The notes beneath the pieces are model-generated. The model was not told where the DNA came from. It made no database searches and saw nothing but the letters and a program-made list of their open reading frames with translations. Of a stretch of DNA of 64,000 nucleotides, positions 45,771 through 54,325 are shown piece after piece (position 1 is the first letter of the stretch; each line of letters opens with the position of its first letter). A program made the position numbers and the translations under genes. The DNA is from an uncultured Eubacteriales bacterium (lineage in GTDB: Bacteria > Bacillota > Clostridia > Oscillospirales > Oscillospiraceae): assembly GCA_900549405.1 (NCBI GenBank), contig URNZ01000006.1:4712-68711 (forward strand), in the 5' to 3' direction.

Positions 45771-46688
45771 ATGGCTAGACTGGTAGAGTGTATCCCTAAC
45801 TTCAGCTGCAGCAAGGAGAAGGACGAGGCCACTTACAACGCCCTCGTGGAGACCGCCAAGAGCGTGCCCGGCTGCACCCTGTTCGACGCCCAGACCGACG
45901 GCAACCACAACCGCTGCGTGTTCACCCTGATCGGCTCCCCCGAGGCCATCGAGGAGGTCGCCTTCCAGCTGACCAAGGTCGCCACCGAGCGCATCGACAT
46001 GAACCACCACAAGGGCGAGCACAAGCGCATGGGCGCCACCGACGTGATCCCCCTGGTCCCCCAGTCCAAGGACGTGACCGTTGAGGAGTGCGTGGAGATG
46101 TCCAAGCGTCTGGGCCAGCGCATCTGGGACGAGCTGAAGGTCCCCTCCTTCCTGTATGAGGACTCCGCCACCCGTCCCGAGCGCCGCAACCTGGCTACCT
46201 GCCGCAAGGGCGAGTTCGAGGGTATGCCCGAGAAGCTGCTGCAGCCTGAGTGGGCTCCCGACTTTGGCGAGCGCAAGATCCACCCCACTGCCGGTATCGT
46301 GGCCATCGGCGCCCGTATGCCCCTGGTCGCCTTCAACGTGAACCTGGCCACCTCCGACGTGGAGATCGCCAAGAAGATCGCCAAGGTCATCCGTGGTTCC
46401 TCCGGCGGCTTCCGCAGCTGCAAGGCCATGGGCTTCATGATGGAGGACCGCGGCATCGCCCAGGTCTCCATGAACATGGTCAACTATGAGGACACCCCCC
46501 TGTACGTCACCTATGAGATGGTCAAGGCTCTGGCTGAGCGCTACGGCACCTATGTCGTGGACTGCGAGATCGTTGGCCTGACCCCCGCCAAGGCTCTGGT
46601 CGACTGCGCCGAGTTCTATCTGAAGGCCCGCGACTTCGACTGCCACAAGCAGGTCATGGAGTATCACCTGCTGGACATGCAGGGCTGA
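45771..46688 (+). CDS. ftcD: Glutamate formimidoyltransferase
   Basis: 305 residues, the single-domain form. It starts M-A-R-L-V-E-C-I-P-N-F-S, with F-D-A-Q-T-D-x-N-H-N-R-C-V-F-T, H-K-G-E-H-K-R-M-G-A-T-D-V-I-P and G-A-R-M-P-L-V-A-F-N-V-N-L. It moves the formimino group from formiminoglutamate (histidine catabolism) to THF. An ATG 15 bp upstream overlaps the ribosome site GGAGGA, so 45771 is the start. It is followed 33 bp later by fchA. Confidence 0.96.
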   Translation: MARLVECIPNFSCSKEKDEATYNALVETAKSVPGCTLFDAQTDGNHNRCVFTLIGSPEAIEEVAFQLTKVATERIDMNHHKGEHKRMGATDVIPLVPQSKDVTVEECVEMSKRLGQRIWDELKVPSFLYEDSATRPERRNLATCRKGEFEGMPEKLLQPEWAPDFGERKIHPTAGIVAIGARMPLVAFNVNLATSDVEIAKKIAKVIRGSSGGFRSCKAMGFMMEDRGIAQVSMNMVNYEDTPLYVTYEMVKALAERYGTYVVDCEIVGLTPAKALVDCAEFYLKARDFDCHKQVMEYHLLDMQG

Positions 46689-46721
46689 GCCTGAACGGGA
46701 TAAATAAAGGAGAATATGAAC

Positions 46722-47360
46722 ATGAAGAAGTTAGCCGAACTGACCACCACCGAGTTTGTTGACCTGCTGGCCTCTGACGCTCCCGCCCCCGGAGGCGGCT
46801 CTGCCGCTGCCCTGGAGGGTGCTCTGGGCGCCGCTCTGTCCGCCATGGTGTGCGGTCTGACCACCGTTGGCAAGAGCAAGGAGAAGTACGCCGACTATCA
46901 GGAGTTCGTCATCGAGAGCCAGAAGAAGCTGACCGAGCTGAAGGTCGCCTTCGTGGACGTGATGGACCGGGACACCGAGGCGTTCAACGTCGTCAGCGCC
47001 GCTTTCGGTATGCCCAAGGCCACCGACGAGGAGAAGGCCGCCCGTTCCGCCGCCATCCAGAAGGGCCTGGAGGGCTGCACCGCCACTCCCTTTGAGATGA
47101 TGGAGCTGTGCTGCAAGGCTCTGGAGATGACCCACGAGCTGCTGGGCAAGACCAACGACAGCGCCGCCAGCGACCTGGGCGTGGCCGCCCTGTCCCTGCG
47201 CGCCGGTATCCAGGGCGCCTGGCTGAACGTGCTCATCAACATCGGCAGCCTGAAGAACAAGGACCTGGCCGCCGACTATAAGAAGAAGGGCGAGGAGATG
47301 CTGGCCAAGGCTCTGCCTCTGGCTGACAAGATCTACGAGAACGTCCTGGCTCAGATGTAA
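46722..47360 (+). CDS. fchA: Cyclodeaminase/cyclohydrolase family protein FchA
   Basis: 212 residues. The family signature P-A-P-G-G-G-S-A-A-A near residues 20-29 is present, and the rest is all-helical, as in formimino-THF cyclodeaminase and clostridial methenyl-THF cyclohydrolase. It should convert 5-formimino-THF to methenyl-THF and/or hydrolyse methenyl-THF to 10-formyl-THF; sequence alone does not decide. AAGGAG at 46707 is 9 nt from the ATG at 46722 but only 3 nt from one at 46716, so the second was chosen. Confidence 0.9.
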   Translation: MKKLAELTTTEFVDLLASDAPAPGGGSAAALEGALGAALSAMVCGLTTVGKSKEKYADYQEFVIESQKKLTELKVAFVDVMDRDTEAFNVVSAAFGMPKATDEEKAARSAAIQKGLEGCTATPFEMMELCCKALEMTHELLGKTNDSAASDLGVAALSLRAGIQGAWLNVLINIGSLKNKDLAADYKKKGEEMLAKALPLADKIYENVLAQM

Positions 47361-47374
47361 TTTTTTCCACAACG

Positions 47375-47402
47375 GGTCAGCCGGGCTTTGCCCGGCTGAC
47401 CT
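47375..47402 (+). other. Stem-loop after fchA
   Basis: GGTCAGCCGGGC / GCCCGGCTGACC with a TTT loop. There is no T run, so it may protect the ftcD-fchA RNA or act as a leaky terminator before folT. Confidence 0.5.
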
Positions 47403-47446
47403 TGTTGCGCCTAAAAACCAAAGACTGATTGACACAGACCGATTGA

Positions 47447-47581
47447 CAGAGTAGACTTAAGCGCGTCAAGTGCCGCCGGATGGGAGGTCGCCGGCGGACG
47501 AAGGGAACACCGCGTCGCTAAAGCCGCATCCGCTGCCATGGGGAGCCAGGCTCCTTTCATGGCAACACGCCGTGAAAGGAG
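47447..47581 (+). ncRNA. Tetrahydrofolate (THF) riboswitch with SD-sequestering platform
   Basis: The aptamer at 47447-47536 keeps the conserved pieces: AGAGTAGA, GCGTCAAGTG, GGATGGGAGGTCG, ACGAAGG, ACCGCG and GCATCCGCT. P2 (CTTAAGCG/CGCTAAAG) and P3 (CCGCCGG/CCGGCGG) are paired. The platform follows. CTCCTTTCATGGC (47551-47563) pairs with GCCGTGAAAGGAG (47569-47581), covering the folT ribosome site. An alternative hairpin, GCCATGGGGAGCC / GGCTCC...CATGGC (47535-47563), would free it. THF binding should favour the closed form. Confidence 0.92.
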
Positions 47582-47594
47582 CATTCTGCTTTTT

Positions 47595-48155
47595 ATGAGT
47601 TCCAAAGAGAAAACCATGTTTCTGTGCCGCGTGGCCCTGCTGGCCGCGGCCTATTTCGTGCTGAGCATCACCCTGACCATCAAGACCCCCTATCTGGAGA
47701 TCACCTTCAAGTCCCTGCCCGTGGTGGTGGGCGCTTTGATGTTCGGTCCCGTGGGCGGCGGCCTGGTGGCCCTGTTCGGCGAACTGCTGGCCCAGATGAT
47801 CGGCCCCTATGGCCTGATGCCCACCACCGTGCTGTGGCTGCTGCCCCCCCTGACCCGGGGCCTGCTGCTGGGCGCCGTGGCCAATGCCTTTGCCAAGCGG
47901 GGGGACCATCTGGAGAAGCGCCCCCTGCGGTGCTATGGGGTGTGCCTGGGGGCGTCTATCGTCACCAGCTGCGTGACCACCGTGTGCCTGTGGCTGGACA
48001 GCCTGATCTATCACTACTACAACTTCGCCCTGATTTTTGGCAGCGCCCTGGTGCGCTTTGGCAAGGAGATCGTGGTCACCGCGGTGGTCACCTCTCTGGC
48101 CATCCCCATGGTGGCCCTGCTGCGGCGCACCGGCGTGGCCCGCCAGACGGTGTAA
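47595..48155 (+). CDS. folT: Folate ECF transporter S component
   Basis: 186 residues, about six membrane spans. The start K-T-P-Y-L-E-I-T-F-K-S-L-P-V and G-A-L-M-F-G-P-V-G-G-G-L-V-A are typical of FolT-type S components. It binds folate and works with shared EcfA/A'/T proteins encoded elsewhere. The THF riboswitch directly upstream confirms the substrate class. The ATG at 47595 lies 13 nt from AAAGGAG, slightly long. The gene sits between fchA and the HutD-like gene. Confidence 0.92.
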   Translation: MSSKEKTMFLCRVALLAAAYFVLSITLTIKTPYLEITFKSLPVVVGALMFGPVGGGLVALFGELLAQMIGPYGLMPTTVLWLLPPLTRGLLLGAVANAFAKRGDHLEKRPLRCYGVCLGASIVTSCVTTVCLWLDSLIYHYYNFALIFGSALVRFGKEIVVTAVVTSLAIPMVALLRRTGVARQTV

Positions 48156-48210
48156 CAGCCGGGATCGGACGAGATATCCATAAAAATCATAACCGAAAGG
48201 AAGTATCGCC

Positions 48211-48810
48211 ATGGAATGGAAACTGTTGACCAAAGAAGAGTATGTGACCACCACCTGGTCCGGCGGGACCACCACCCAGCTGGCTATCGCCCCCGAGGGC
48301 GCGGTGTATGCCGACCGGGATTTCCTGTGGCGGCTGAGCTCCGCCGGGGTGGAGCTGGAGCACTCTGACTTTACCCCCCTGCCCGACTATAACCGGCTGA
48401 TCTCTGTGCTCCACGGGGAGCTGGAGATGAAGATCGGCGACGGGGCGCGCTTTGGCCTGGAGCCCTTCACCCTGCGCTCCTTCGACGGCGGCGTGCCCGT
48501 GGAGTCCTGGGGCAAGTGCACCGACTATAACCTGATGGTCCGCAAGGACAAGTGCCAGGGCATCGCCCAGTCCATCGCCCTGACAGGCGGGGCCACCTGC
48601 CGCTGGACCGCCCCCCTGGCCGCCCCCCAGGAGGGGACCCAGTGTACCCTGGCCCTCTACTGCGTCCAGGGCGGCGTGAGCCTGCCCCAGGCCGGCGTCC
48701 AGGCCCAGGAGGGCCAGCTGCTGCTGTGCCGCCAGGCCGACGAGAGCGCCGTGGAGCTGCGTGCCCACGGGGACACCGTGGTCATGGCCGCGGCGATCTA
48801 TACGCGGTAA
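48211..48810 (+). CDS. hutD: HutD/Ves family cupin-like protein
   Basis: 199 residues. The start resembles HutD proteins: L-T-K-E-E-Y-V-T-T-T-W-S-G-G-T-T-T-Q-L-A-I, then F-L-W-R-L-S-S-A-G-V-E and F-T-P-L-P-D-Y-N-R-L-I-S-V-L. HutD is a bicupin found in histidine-utilisation clusters; its exact role is not settled, perhaps limiting formiminoglutamate or histidine breakdown. Its presence supports the link of this block to histidine catabolism although hutH, hutU and hutI are not in the window. RBS AAAGGAAG. Confidence 0.85.
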   Translation: MEWKLLTKEEYVTTTWSGGTTTQLAIAPEGAVYADRDFLWRLSSAGVELEHSDFTPLPDYNRLISVLHGELEMKIGDGARFGLEPFTLRSFDGGVPVESWGKCTDYNLMVRKDKCQGIAQSIALTGGATCRWTAPLAAPQEGTQCTLALYCVQGGVSLPQAGVQAQEGQLLLCRQADESAVELRAHGDTVVMAAAIYTR

Positions 48811-48824
48811 AGTTTTGATTTTCG

Positions 48825-48852
48825 CCTTCCCCCCAGGGTGGGGAAGGCGAAT
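48825..48852. repeat. Short GCCTTCCCC hairpin repeat
   Basis: TTCGCCTTCCCCCC and GGTGGGGAAGGCGAA form one arm of the composite repeat family between hutD and folD; no T tract. Confidence 0.6.
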
Positions 48853-48885
48853 GAACCGACAGAGAACACACTAGGAGGAACGCAC

Positions 48886-49758
48886 ATGGCCATGTTGATG
48901 CCGGGGGGACCGGTGGGCAAGGCGTTAAGTGAAAAGACCGCCCAGAATGCGGCCCGGCTGAGAGAGCTGGGCGTCACGGCCACCCTGGAGGTCATCCGGG
49001 TGGGCCAGCGGCCGGAGGACATGGCCTATGAGCGGGCGGCCATGAAGCGGGCCCAGGCCGTGGGCGTTCAGGTGCGCCAGACCCTGCTGCCCGCCGACGC
49101 CCGGCCTGAGGAGCTGGTGGCCGCCTTAGAGCGGGTGAACCGGGACGACGCCGTCCACGGCTGCCTGCTGTTCCGGCCCCTGCCGGAGCAGCTCTCCGCC
49201 CCCGGCCTCACCGAGACCCTGTGCCCGGAGAAGGACGTGGACGGCATGACCGCCGCGGGCCTGGGCGGGCTGATGACGGTGGAACGGGGCGGCTTTGCCC
49301 CCTGCACCGCCGCCGCCTGCATGGAGATGCTCCGCCACTACCGCATCCCCCTGCGGGGGAAGAACGTCACCGTGGTGGGCACCGGGCGCACCGTGGGTAT
49401 GCCCCTGGTGCTGCTGCTCATCCAGGAGGACGCCACCGTGTCCGCCTGCCACCTTCAGACCCCGCCGGAGCGGCGGATGGAGCTGTGCCGCACGGCGGAC
49501 ATCATCATCTCCGCCGCCGGGGCCGCCGGGGTCATTGACCGGGCGCACCTGGGCCGGGGACAGACCATTGTGGACATCGGCCTGAGCCCCGGGCCGGACG
49601 GGGAGCTGCTGGGGGACGTGGACTTTGACGCCGCCGAGCCCCTGGCCGCTGCCCTCACCCCCAAAAAGGGCGGCGTGGGCGCCGTGACCACGGCGGTGCT
49701 CATGGCCCACACGGTGGAAGCGGCCCTGCGCAAATGCGGGCTGGAAGAATCATTCTGA
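48886..49758 (+). CDS. folD: FolD-family methylene-THF dehydrogenase, cyclohydrolase residues missing
   Basis: 290 residues; ATG at 48886 after AGGAGGAA. Overall FolD architecture is present: catalytic domain (1-140), K-D-V-D-G (116-120), a Rossmann segment V-T-V-V-G-T-G-R-T-V-G-M-P, and P-K-K-G-G-V-G-A-V-T-T near the end. Aligned without gaps to the E. coli Y-V-A-S-K-R-K block, this protein reads Y48-E-R-A-A52-M-K54, so the catalytic lysine position is alanine. The conserved I-L-V-Q-L-P-L-P reads C-L-L-F-R-P-L-P, replacing the catalytic glutamine by phenylalanine. Dehydrogenase activity is likely, cyclohydrolase activity doubtful. FchA, 1.5 kb upstream, may complement it. Confidence 0.85.
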   Translation: MAMLMPGGPVGKALSEKTAQNAARLRELGVTATLEVIRVGQRPEDMAYERAAMKRAQAVGVQVRQTLLPADARPEELVAALERVNRDDAVHGCLLFRPLPEQLSAPGLTETLCPEKDVDGMTAAGLGGLMTVERGGFAPCTAAACMEMLRHYRIPLRGKNVTVVGTGRTVGMPLVLLLIQEDATVSACHLQTPPERRMELCRTADIIISAAGAAGVIDRAHLGRGQTIVDIGLSPGPDGELLGDVDFDAAEPLAAALTPKKGGVGAVTTAVLMAHTVEAALRKCGLEESF

Positions 49759-49781
49759 CATTTTGAGAGGAGGTGCGGTGG

Positions 49782-51050
49782 ATGACGGGACAGGAAGCGG
49801 TGGAACGGATCCACCAGGAGGCTTGGATCGGACGGGAGCCCGGGCTGAGCCGGATCACAAAGCTGCTGAGTATGGTGGGCGACCCCCATAAGGCGCTGAA
49901 ATTTGTCCACATCACCGGGACCAACGGAAAGGGCTCCACGGCGGCCATGACCGCCTCGATCCTGGCGGCTGCCGGGCTGCGGGTGGGTCTTTATACCTCG
50001 CCCCACCTGTGGCGCTTTCACGAGCGCTTTCAGGTGAGCGGCCAGCCCATCCCCGACGAGGCCCTGGGCCGCATCGGCGAGCGGGTCATCCTGGCCGGGC
50101 GGCAGATGGACGACCCCGCCACCGAGTTCGAGCTGATGACCGCCCTGGGGATGCTCTATTTCCAGGAGGCCAAGTGCGACCTGGTGGTGCTGGAGGTGGG
50201 CCTGGGCGGACGGCTGGACTCCACCAACGTCATCCCCGCGCCGGAGGTGGCGGTGATCACCAACATCGGCCTGGAGCATGTGGAGCAGCTGGGGGACACC
50301 CACGCCAAGATCGCCAGAGAGAAGGCGGGCATCATCAAGCCCGGCTGCGACACCGTGCTGTATCACCAGCGCCGGGACGTGGAGGAGGTCGTCACCGACG
50401 CCTGCCGCCATGCGGGCAGCCCCATGACCGTCACCGACCCGGACAGCCTGAAGGTCCTGTCCACCGGGCGGGACGGCCAGGACTTCCTCTATCGGGGGGA
50501 GGGCCCCTATCACATCAACCTGCTGGGCCACTATCAGCTCAGCAACGCCCTCACCGCCCTGGACATCGCCGCCGTGCTCCGCCGCCGGGGCTGGCCCATT
50601 TGCCAGGAAGCGGTGCTGGAGGGCATGAAAAAGGCCGTGTGGCCCGCCCGCATGGAGCTGGCCCGCCGGGACCCGGACGTGATCCTGGACGGCGGCCACA
50701 ACCCCCAGTGCATGGGGGCCATCCGCCAGGCCCTGGAGGAGCTGTACCCCGGCAAGAAGATCTATTTCCTGGTGGGCGTGCTGGAGGATAAGGACTATCA
50801 CTCCATGGTGGGGCAGCTGCTGCCCTTGGCCAAGGCGTTCATCACCATCACCCCGGACAGCCAACGGGCCCTCCAGGCCCAGGCGCTGGCCGACTACCTC
50901 CGCGGCGAGGGGGCCGAGGCCCACTCCTGCGAGACGGTGCAGCAGGGCATGGAGAAGGCCCTGTCCATGGCCGGACCGGAGGACGTGGTGTGCGTGTGCG
51001 GCTCCCTGTACATGATCGGCGAGGCCCGCCACGTGCTGGGCCTGTGCTGA
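49782..51050 (+). CDS. folC: Folylpolyglutamate synthase / dihydrofolate synthase
   Basis: 422 residues; ATG at 49782, 8 nt after GAGAGGAGG (a GTG at 49773 overlaps that site). Mur-ligase fold: P-loop I-T-G-T-N-G-K-G-S-T (about 46-55), Y-T-S-P-H-L, L-E-V-G-L-G-G-R-L-D-S-T-N, I-T-N-I-G-x-E-H, E-K-A-G-I-I-K, and D-G-G-H-N-P-Q. FolC adds glutamates to THF cofactors, retaining them in the cell. It follows folD by 23 bp and ends the folate block. Confidence 0.96.
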   Translation: MTGQEAVERIHQEAWIGREPGLSRITKLLSMVGDPHKALKFVHITGTNGKGSTAAMTASILAAAGLRVGLYTSPHLWRFHERFQVSGQPIPDEALGRIGERVILAGRQMDDPATEFELMTALGMLYFQEAKCDLVVLEVGLGGRLDSTNVIPAPEVAVITNIGLEHVEQLGDTHAKIAREKAGIIKPGCDTVLYHQRRDVEEVVTDACRHAGSPMTVTDPDSLKVLSTGRDGQDFLYRGEGPYHINLLGHYQLSNALTALDIAAVLRRRGWPICQEAVLEGMKKAVWPARMELARRDPDVILDGGHNPQCMGAIRQALEELYPGKKIYFLVGVLEDKDYHSMVGQLLPLAKAFITITPDSQRALQAQALADYLRGEGAEAHSCETVQQGMEKALSMAGPEDVVCVCGSLYMIGEARHVLGLC

Positions 51051-51077
51051 CGGACTGAAAACAAGAAGAGAAGAGAG

Positions 51078-51112
51078 ACAAAGGACCCGCCGGAAACGGC
51101 GGGTCCTTTGTC
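51078..51112 (+). terminator. Terminator after folC
   Basis: ACAAAGGACCCGCCG / CGGCGGGTCCTTTGT with a GAAA loop, followed by CATAAAATG. The stem is strong but the T tract is weak. Confidence 0.8.
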
Positions 51113-51136
51113 ATAAAATGTTTACACAAAATGCAA

Positions 51137-51164
51137 TTGCAATCTCGCTCCGGCGTGATATGAT
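51137..51164 (+). promoter_or_regulatory. proC promoter
   Basis: TTGCAA (51137-51142), 16 bp, TATGAT (51159-51164). Confidence 0.65.
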
Positions 51165-51210
51165 AAAAGGGACATAGTCCCGGGGCGCCGGGGCGAAGGA
51201 GGCACGACTT

Positions 51211-52014
51211 ATGTTTCAGTCTATCGGATTTTTAGGCACCGGCCGGATGGGCGGGGCCCTGGCCCAGGCGGCGGTGAAGGGGGCCGGGGGAGCGGCGGTG
51301 CTGCTTGCTAACCGCACCCCGGCCAAGGCCCAGGCCCTGGCCGACCAGCTGGGCTGTCAGGCCACGGACAACCAGACGGTGGCCGCCCGGTGTGAACTTA
51401 TTTTCCTGGGGGTAAAGCCCCAGATGATGGCGGGATTGCTGGAGTCCATCGCGCCGACGTTGGCGGCGCGGAAGGACCGGTTCGTCCTGGCCTCCATGGC
51501 GGCGGGCCTCACCGCCCGGCGCATCCAGGAGCTGGCGGGGGGGAATTACCCCGTCATCCGCCTGATGCCCAACACTCCTGTGGCGGTGGGGGCCGGGGTC
51601 ATCCAGTTCTGCGGCCGGGATACCAGGGAAGAGGAGCTGGAGGACTTTCAGACCCTGCTGGCCCCGGCGGGTCTGGTGGACCAGGTGGACGAGGGGCTGA
51701 TCGACGCGGCCTGCGCCGTCTCCGGCTGCGGCCCCGCCTTCTGCGCCCTGCTGGCCGAGGCCCTGGCCGACGGCGCGGTGGCCTGCGGGCTGCCCCGGGC
51801 CAAGGCCCAGCGCTATGCCGCCCAGACCATGGAGGGCACGGCCAGGCTGATGCGCCAGACCGGCCAGCACCCCGGCGTGATGAAGGACGCGGTGTGCTCC
51901 CCCGGGGGCAGCACCATCCAGGGCGTGCGGGTGCTGGAGGAGAAGGGCTTTCGGGCCGCGGCCATGGACGCGGTGATCGCCGCCTTTGAAAAGACCCAGG
52001 CCCTGGGCAAGTGA
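51211..52014 (+). CDS. proC: Pyrroline-5-carboxylate reductase
   Basis: 267 residues. N-terminal Rossmann motif G-F-L-G-T-G-R-M-G-G-A-L, then F-L-G-V-K-P-Q, the P-N-T-P-V-A-V-G-A-G segment and the C-terminal G-S-T-I-Q-G-V-x-x-L-E signature. It reduces P5C to proline with NAD(P)H. RBS AAGGAGG. First gene of proC-proB-proA, the complete glutamate-to-proline route. Confidence 0.96.
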   Translation: MFQSIGFLGTGRMGGALAQAAVKGAGGAAVLLANRTPAKAQALADQLGCQATDNQTVAARCELIFLGVKPQMMAGLLESIAPTLAARKDRFVLASMAAGLTARRIQELAGGNYPVIRLMPNTPVAVGAGVIQFCGRDTREEELEDFQTLLAPAGLVDQVDEGLIDAACAVSGCGPAFCALLAEALADGAVACGLPRAKAQRYAAQTMEGTARLMRQTGQHPGVMKDAVCSPGGSTIQGVRVLEEKGFRAAAMDAVIAAFEKTQALGK

Positions 52015-52033
52015 CGATAAGGGAGACAGATAT

Positions 52034-52801
52034 ATGCGTATCGTGGTAAAAGTGGGCACCTCTACCCTGGCGCACGCCACCGGGCGGCTGAACATCCGCC
52101 ATGTGGAGCAGCTGGTGAAGGTGCTGTCCGACCTGAAAAACGCGGGGCACGAGATGATTTTGGTGTCCTCCGGCGCCATCGGCATGGGGGTGGGCAAGCT
52201 GAATCTGCCCGGACGCCCCGGCGACATGCCCACCAAACAGGCCGCCGCCGCCGTGGGCCAGTGCGAGCTGATGTATACCTATGACAAGCTGTTCTCCGAG
52301 TATAACCACACGGTGGCCCAGATCCTGCTCACCGGGGAGGACGTGGACCACGCGGACCGGCGGCGGAACTTTGAAAACACCATGTCCCGCCTGCTGGAGC
52401 TGGGGGCCCTGCCCATCATCAACGAGAACGACACCATCGCCACCGAGGAGATCAAGGTGGGCGACAACGATACCCTGGGCGCCATCGTGGCCTGCTCGGC
52501 CAAGGCCGACCTGCTGGTGCTGCTCAGCGACATCGAGGGGCTGTACACCGCCGACCCCCGCCATGACCCCGCCGCCCGGCTGATCCCCGTGGTGGAGGAG
52601 GTCACCCCCGACATCCTGGCCCTGGCCGGGGAGAAGGGCAGCGACCTGGCCACCGGCGGCATGGCGACGAAACTCCGGGCCGCCCAGATGGCCACCGCCC
52701 AGGGCTGTGACATGGTCATCACCAACGGCGAGCACCCGGAGGTGCTGTATGACATCGCCGAGGGCAAGGCCGTGGGCACAAGATTCGTGGCGAAGAAGTG
52801 A
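52034..52801 (+). CDS. proB: Glutamate 5-kinase
   Basis: 255 residues from the ATG at 52034 (AGGGAGACAGATAT). Amino-acid kinase fold: V-V-K-V-G-T-S-T-L, V-S-S-G-A-I-x-M-G, N-E-N-D-T, D-N-D-T-L-G-A, and the G-S-D-L-A-T-G-G-M-A-T-K-L phosphate loop. It lacks the C-terminal PUA domain that E. coli ProB has; kinase-only forms are common in Firmicutes. It phosphorylates glutamate; the product goes to ProA. It follows proC by 19 bp. Confidence 0.95.
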   Translation: MRIVVKVGTSTLAHATGRLNIRHVEQLVKVLSDLKNAGHEMILVSSGAIGMGVGKLNLPGRPGDMPTKQAAAAVGQCELMYTYDKLFSEYNHTVAQILLTGEDVDHADRRRNFENTMSRLLELGALPIINENDTIATEEIKVGDNDTLGAIVACSAKADLLVLLSDIEGLYTADPRHDPAARLIPVVEEVTPDILALAGEKGSDLATGGMATKLRAAQMATAQGCDMVITNGEHPEVLYDIAEGKAVGTRFVAKK

Positions 52802-52802
52802 A

Positions 52803-52976
52803 GAAAAAAGCCTTCCCCTGGGGCCGATTCCCCTTATCAAGGGGAAATGTCCCGAAGGGACAAAAGGGATAGGGCAGGTGCCCCAGTGGGCACACTGGGG
52901 CGGATGAGGGGAACGCCGAAGGGCTGGGAACTGTTGCACCAGAACGGATATAGCCTTCCCCCAGGGGAAGGCTATT
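52803..52976. repeat. Composite repeat between proB and proA with inserted module
   Basis: The element has GCCTTCCCC arms at both ends (52810 and 52951-52974) and GGCGGATGAGGGGAACGCCG, matching the 57156-57272 element almost base for base. An extra module (about 52820-52880) contains the hairpins TTCCCCTTATCAAGGGGAA and TGTCCCGAAGGGACA; the same module, reversed, is at 56448-56512. Confidence 0.85.
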
Positions 52977-53021
52977 GGCGGATGTTATTTGTCTACATGA
53001 AAATTCAAGGAGATGATCTCA

Positions 53022-54278
53022 ATGACCACACAGGAGCTGCTGCTGCGGGCCCGGGGGGCCAAGGACGCCATGGCCATGGCGGACACGCAGACCAAGGACC
53101 GGGCGCTGCTGGCCATGGCCGACGCCCTGGAGGCGGAGCAGGAGAAGATCCTGGCCGCCAACGCCCAGGACCTGGAGCAGGCCAGAGGCACCGTGAGCGA
53201 CGTGATGCTGGACCGGCTGGCCCTGTCCCCGGAGCGCATCCGGGGCATGGCCCAGGGCATCCGGGAGGTGGCCGCCCTGCCCGACCCGGTGGGGGAGGTG
53301 CTGGCCCGGGTGGAGCGGCCCAACGGCCTGGTGATCGAAAAGACCGCCGTGCCCATGGGGGTCATCGCCATCATCTATGAGAGCCGGCCCAACGTCACCT
53401 CTGACGCGGCGGCCCTGGCGTTAAAGGCCGGGTCTGCCTGCGTGCTGCGGGGCGGGAAGGAGGCCCACTGGTCCGCCGGGGCCATTGTGGCCGCCCTGAA
53501 AAAGGGCATGGAGCAGGCGGGCCTATCCCAGGATGCCCTCCAGCTGGTGGAGGACACCAGCCGGGACAGCGCCAACCAGCTGATGCAGGCCCGGGGCCTG
53601 GTGGACCTGCTCATCCCCCGCGGGGGCGCGGGGCTCATCCGGGCCTGCGTGGACAACGCGACTGTGCCCGTGCTGGAGACGGGCACGGGCATCTGCCACA
53701 TCTATGTGGACAAGGACGCCGACCAGGACAAGGCCCTGAACATCCTGGAAAACGCCAAGTGCAGCCGCCCCAGCGTGTGCAACGCCGCCGAGGTGTGCCT
53801 GGTCCACCGGGACATCGCGAAAGAATTCCTGCCCAAGTTCCACAAGCGCATAGTGGAGGACCGGGCCAAGGCCGGGCTGCACCCGGTGCAGCTGCGCCTG
53901 GACGAGACCGCCGTCGCCATCATCCCCGGGGAGAAGGCGGGGGAGCGGGACTTTGACACGGAGTTTTTGGACTATGTGATGGCCGTGGCCGTGGTGGACG
54001 GCGTGGAACAGGCCATCGACCACATCGCAAAACACTCCACCGGCCACAGCGACTGCATCGTCACCGAAAACGCCGCCGCCGCCCGCCTGTTCCAGACACG
54101 GGTGGACTCCGCCGCCGTCTATTGGAATGCCTCCACCCGCTTTACCGACGGGGGGGAGTTCGGTCTGGGCTGCGAGATGGGCATCTCCACCCAAAAGCTC
54201 CACGCCCGGGGTCCCCTGGGCCTGCGGGAGCTGTGTACATTCAAATTCCTCATCCGGGGGGACGGTCAGATCCGCTGA
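53022..54278 (+). CDS. proA: Glutamate-5-semialdehyde dehydrogenase
   Basis: 418 residues; the ATG at 53022 is 9 nt from AAGGAG, while an ATG at 53013 abuts it. Family marks: [39 protein letters not shown] and the active-site region [12 protein letters not shown]. It reduces glutamyl phosphate to the semialdehyde. The HD protein gene follows 47 bp downstream. Confidence 0.95.
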   Translation: MTTQELLLRARGAKDAMAMADTQTKDRALLAMADALEAEQEKILAANAQDLEQARGTVSDVMLDRLALSPERIRGMAQGIREVAALPDPVGEVLARVERPNGLVIEKTAVPMGVIAIIYESRPNVTSDAAALALKAGSACVLRGGKEAHWSAGAIVAALKKGMEQAGLSQDALQLVEDTSRDSANQLMQARGLVDLLIPRGGAGLIRACVDNATVPVLETGTGICHIYVDKDADQDKALNILENAKCSRPSVCNAAEVCLVHRDIAKEFLPKFHKRIVEDRAKAGLHPVQLRLDETAVAIIPGEKAGERDFDTEFLDYVMAVAVVDGVEQAIDHIAKHSTGHSDCIVTENAAAARLFQTRVDSAAVYWNASTRFTDGGEFGLGCEMGISTQKLHARGPLGLRELCTFKFLIRGDGQIR

Positions 54279-54325
54279 CTGCCGCCGCCGAAGAGAAGCG
54301 TTTTTCCCAAGAGGTTGAAGACTTT

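Noticed and set aside
47429..47457. TTGACA-17-TAGACT as the folT promoter
   Set aside because: The -10 would lie inside the THF aptamer, so transcripts would lack the riboswitch; read-through from fchA or an unseen upstream promoter is more likely.
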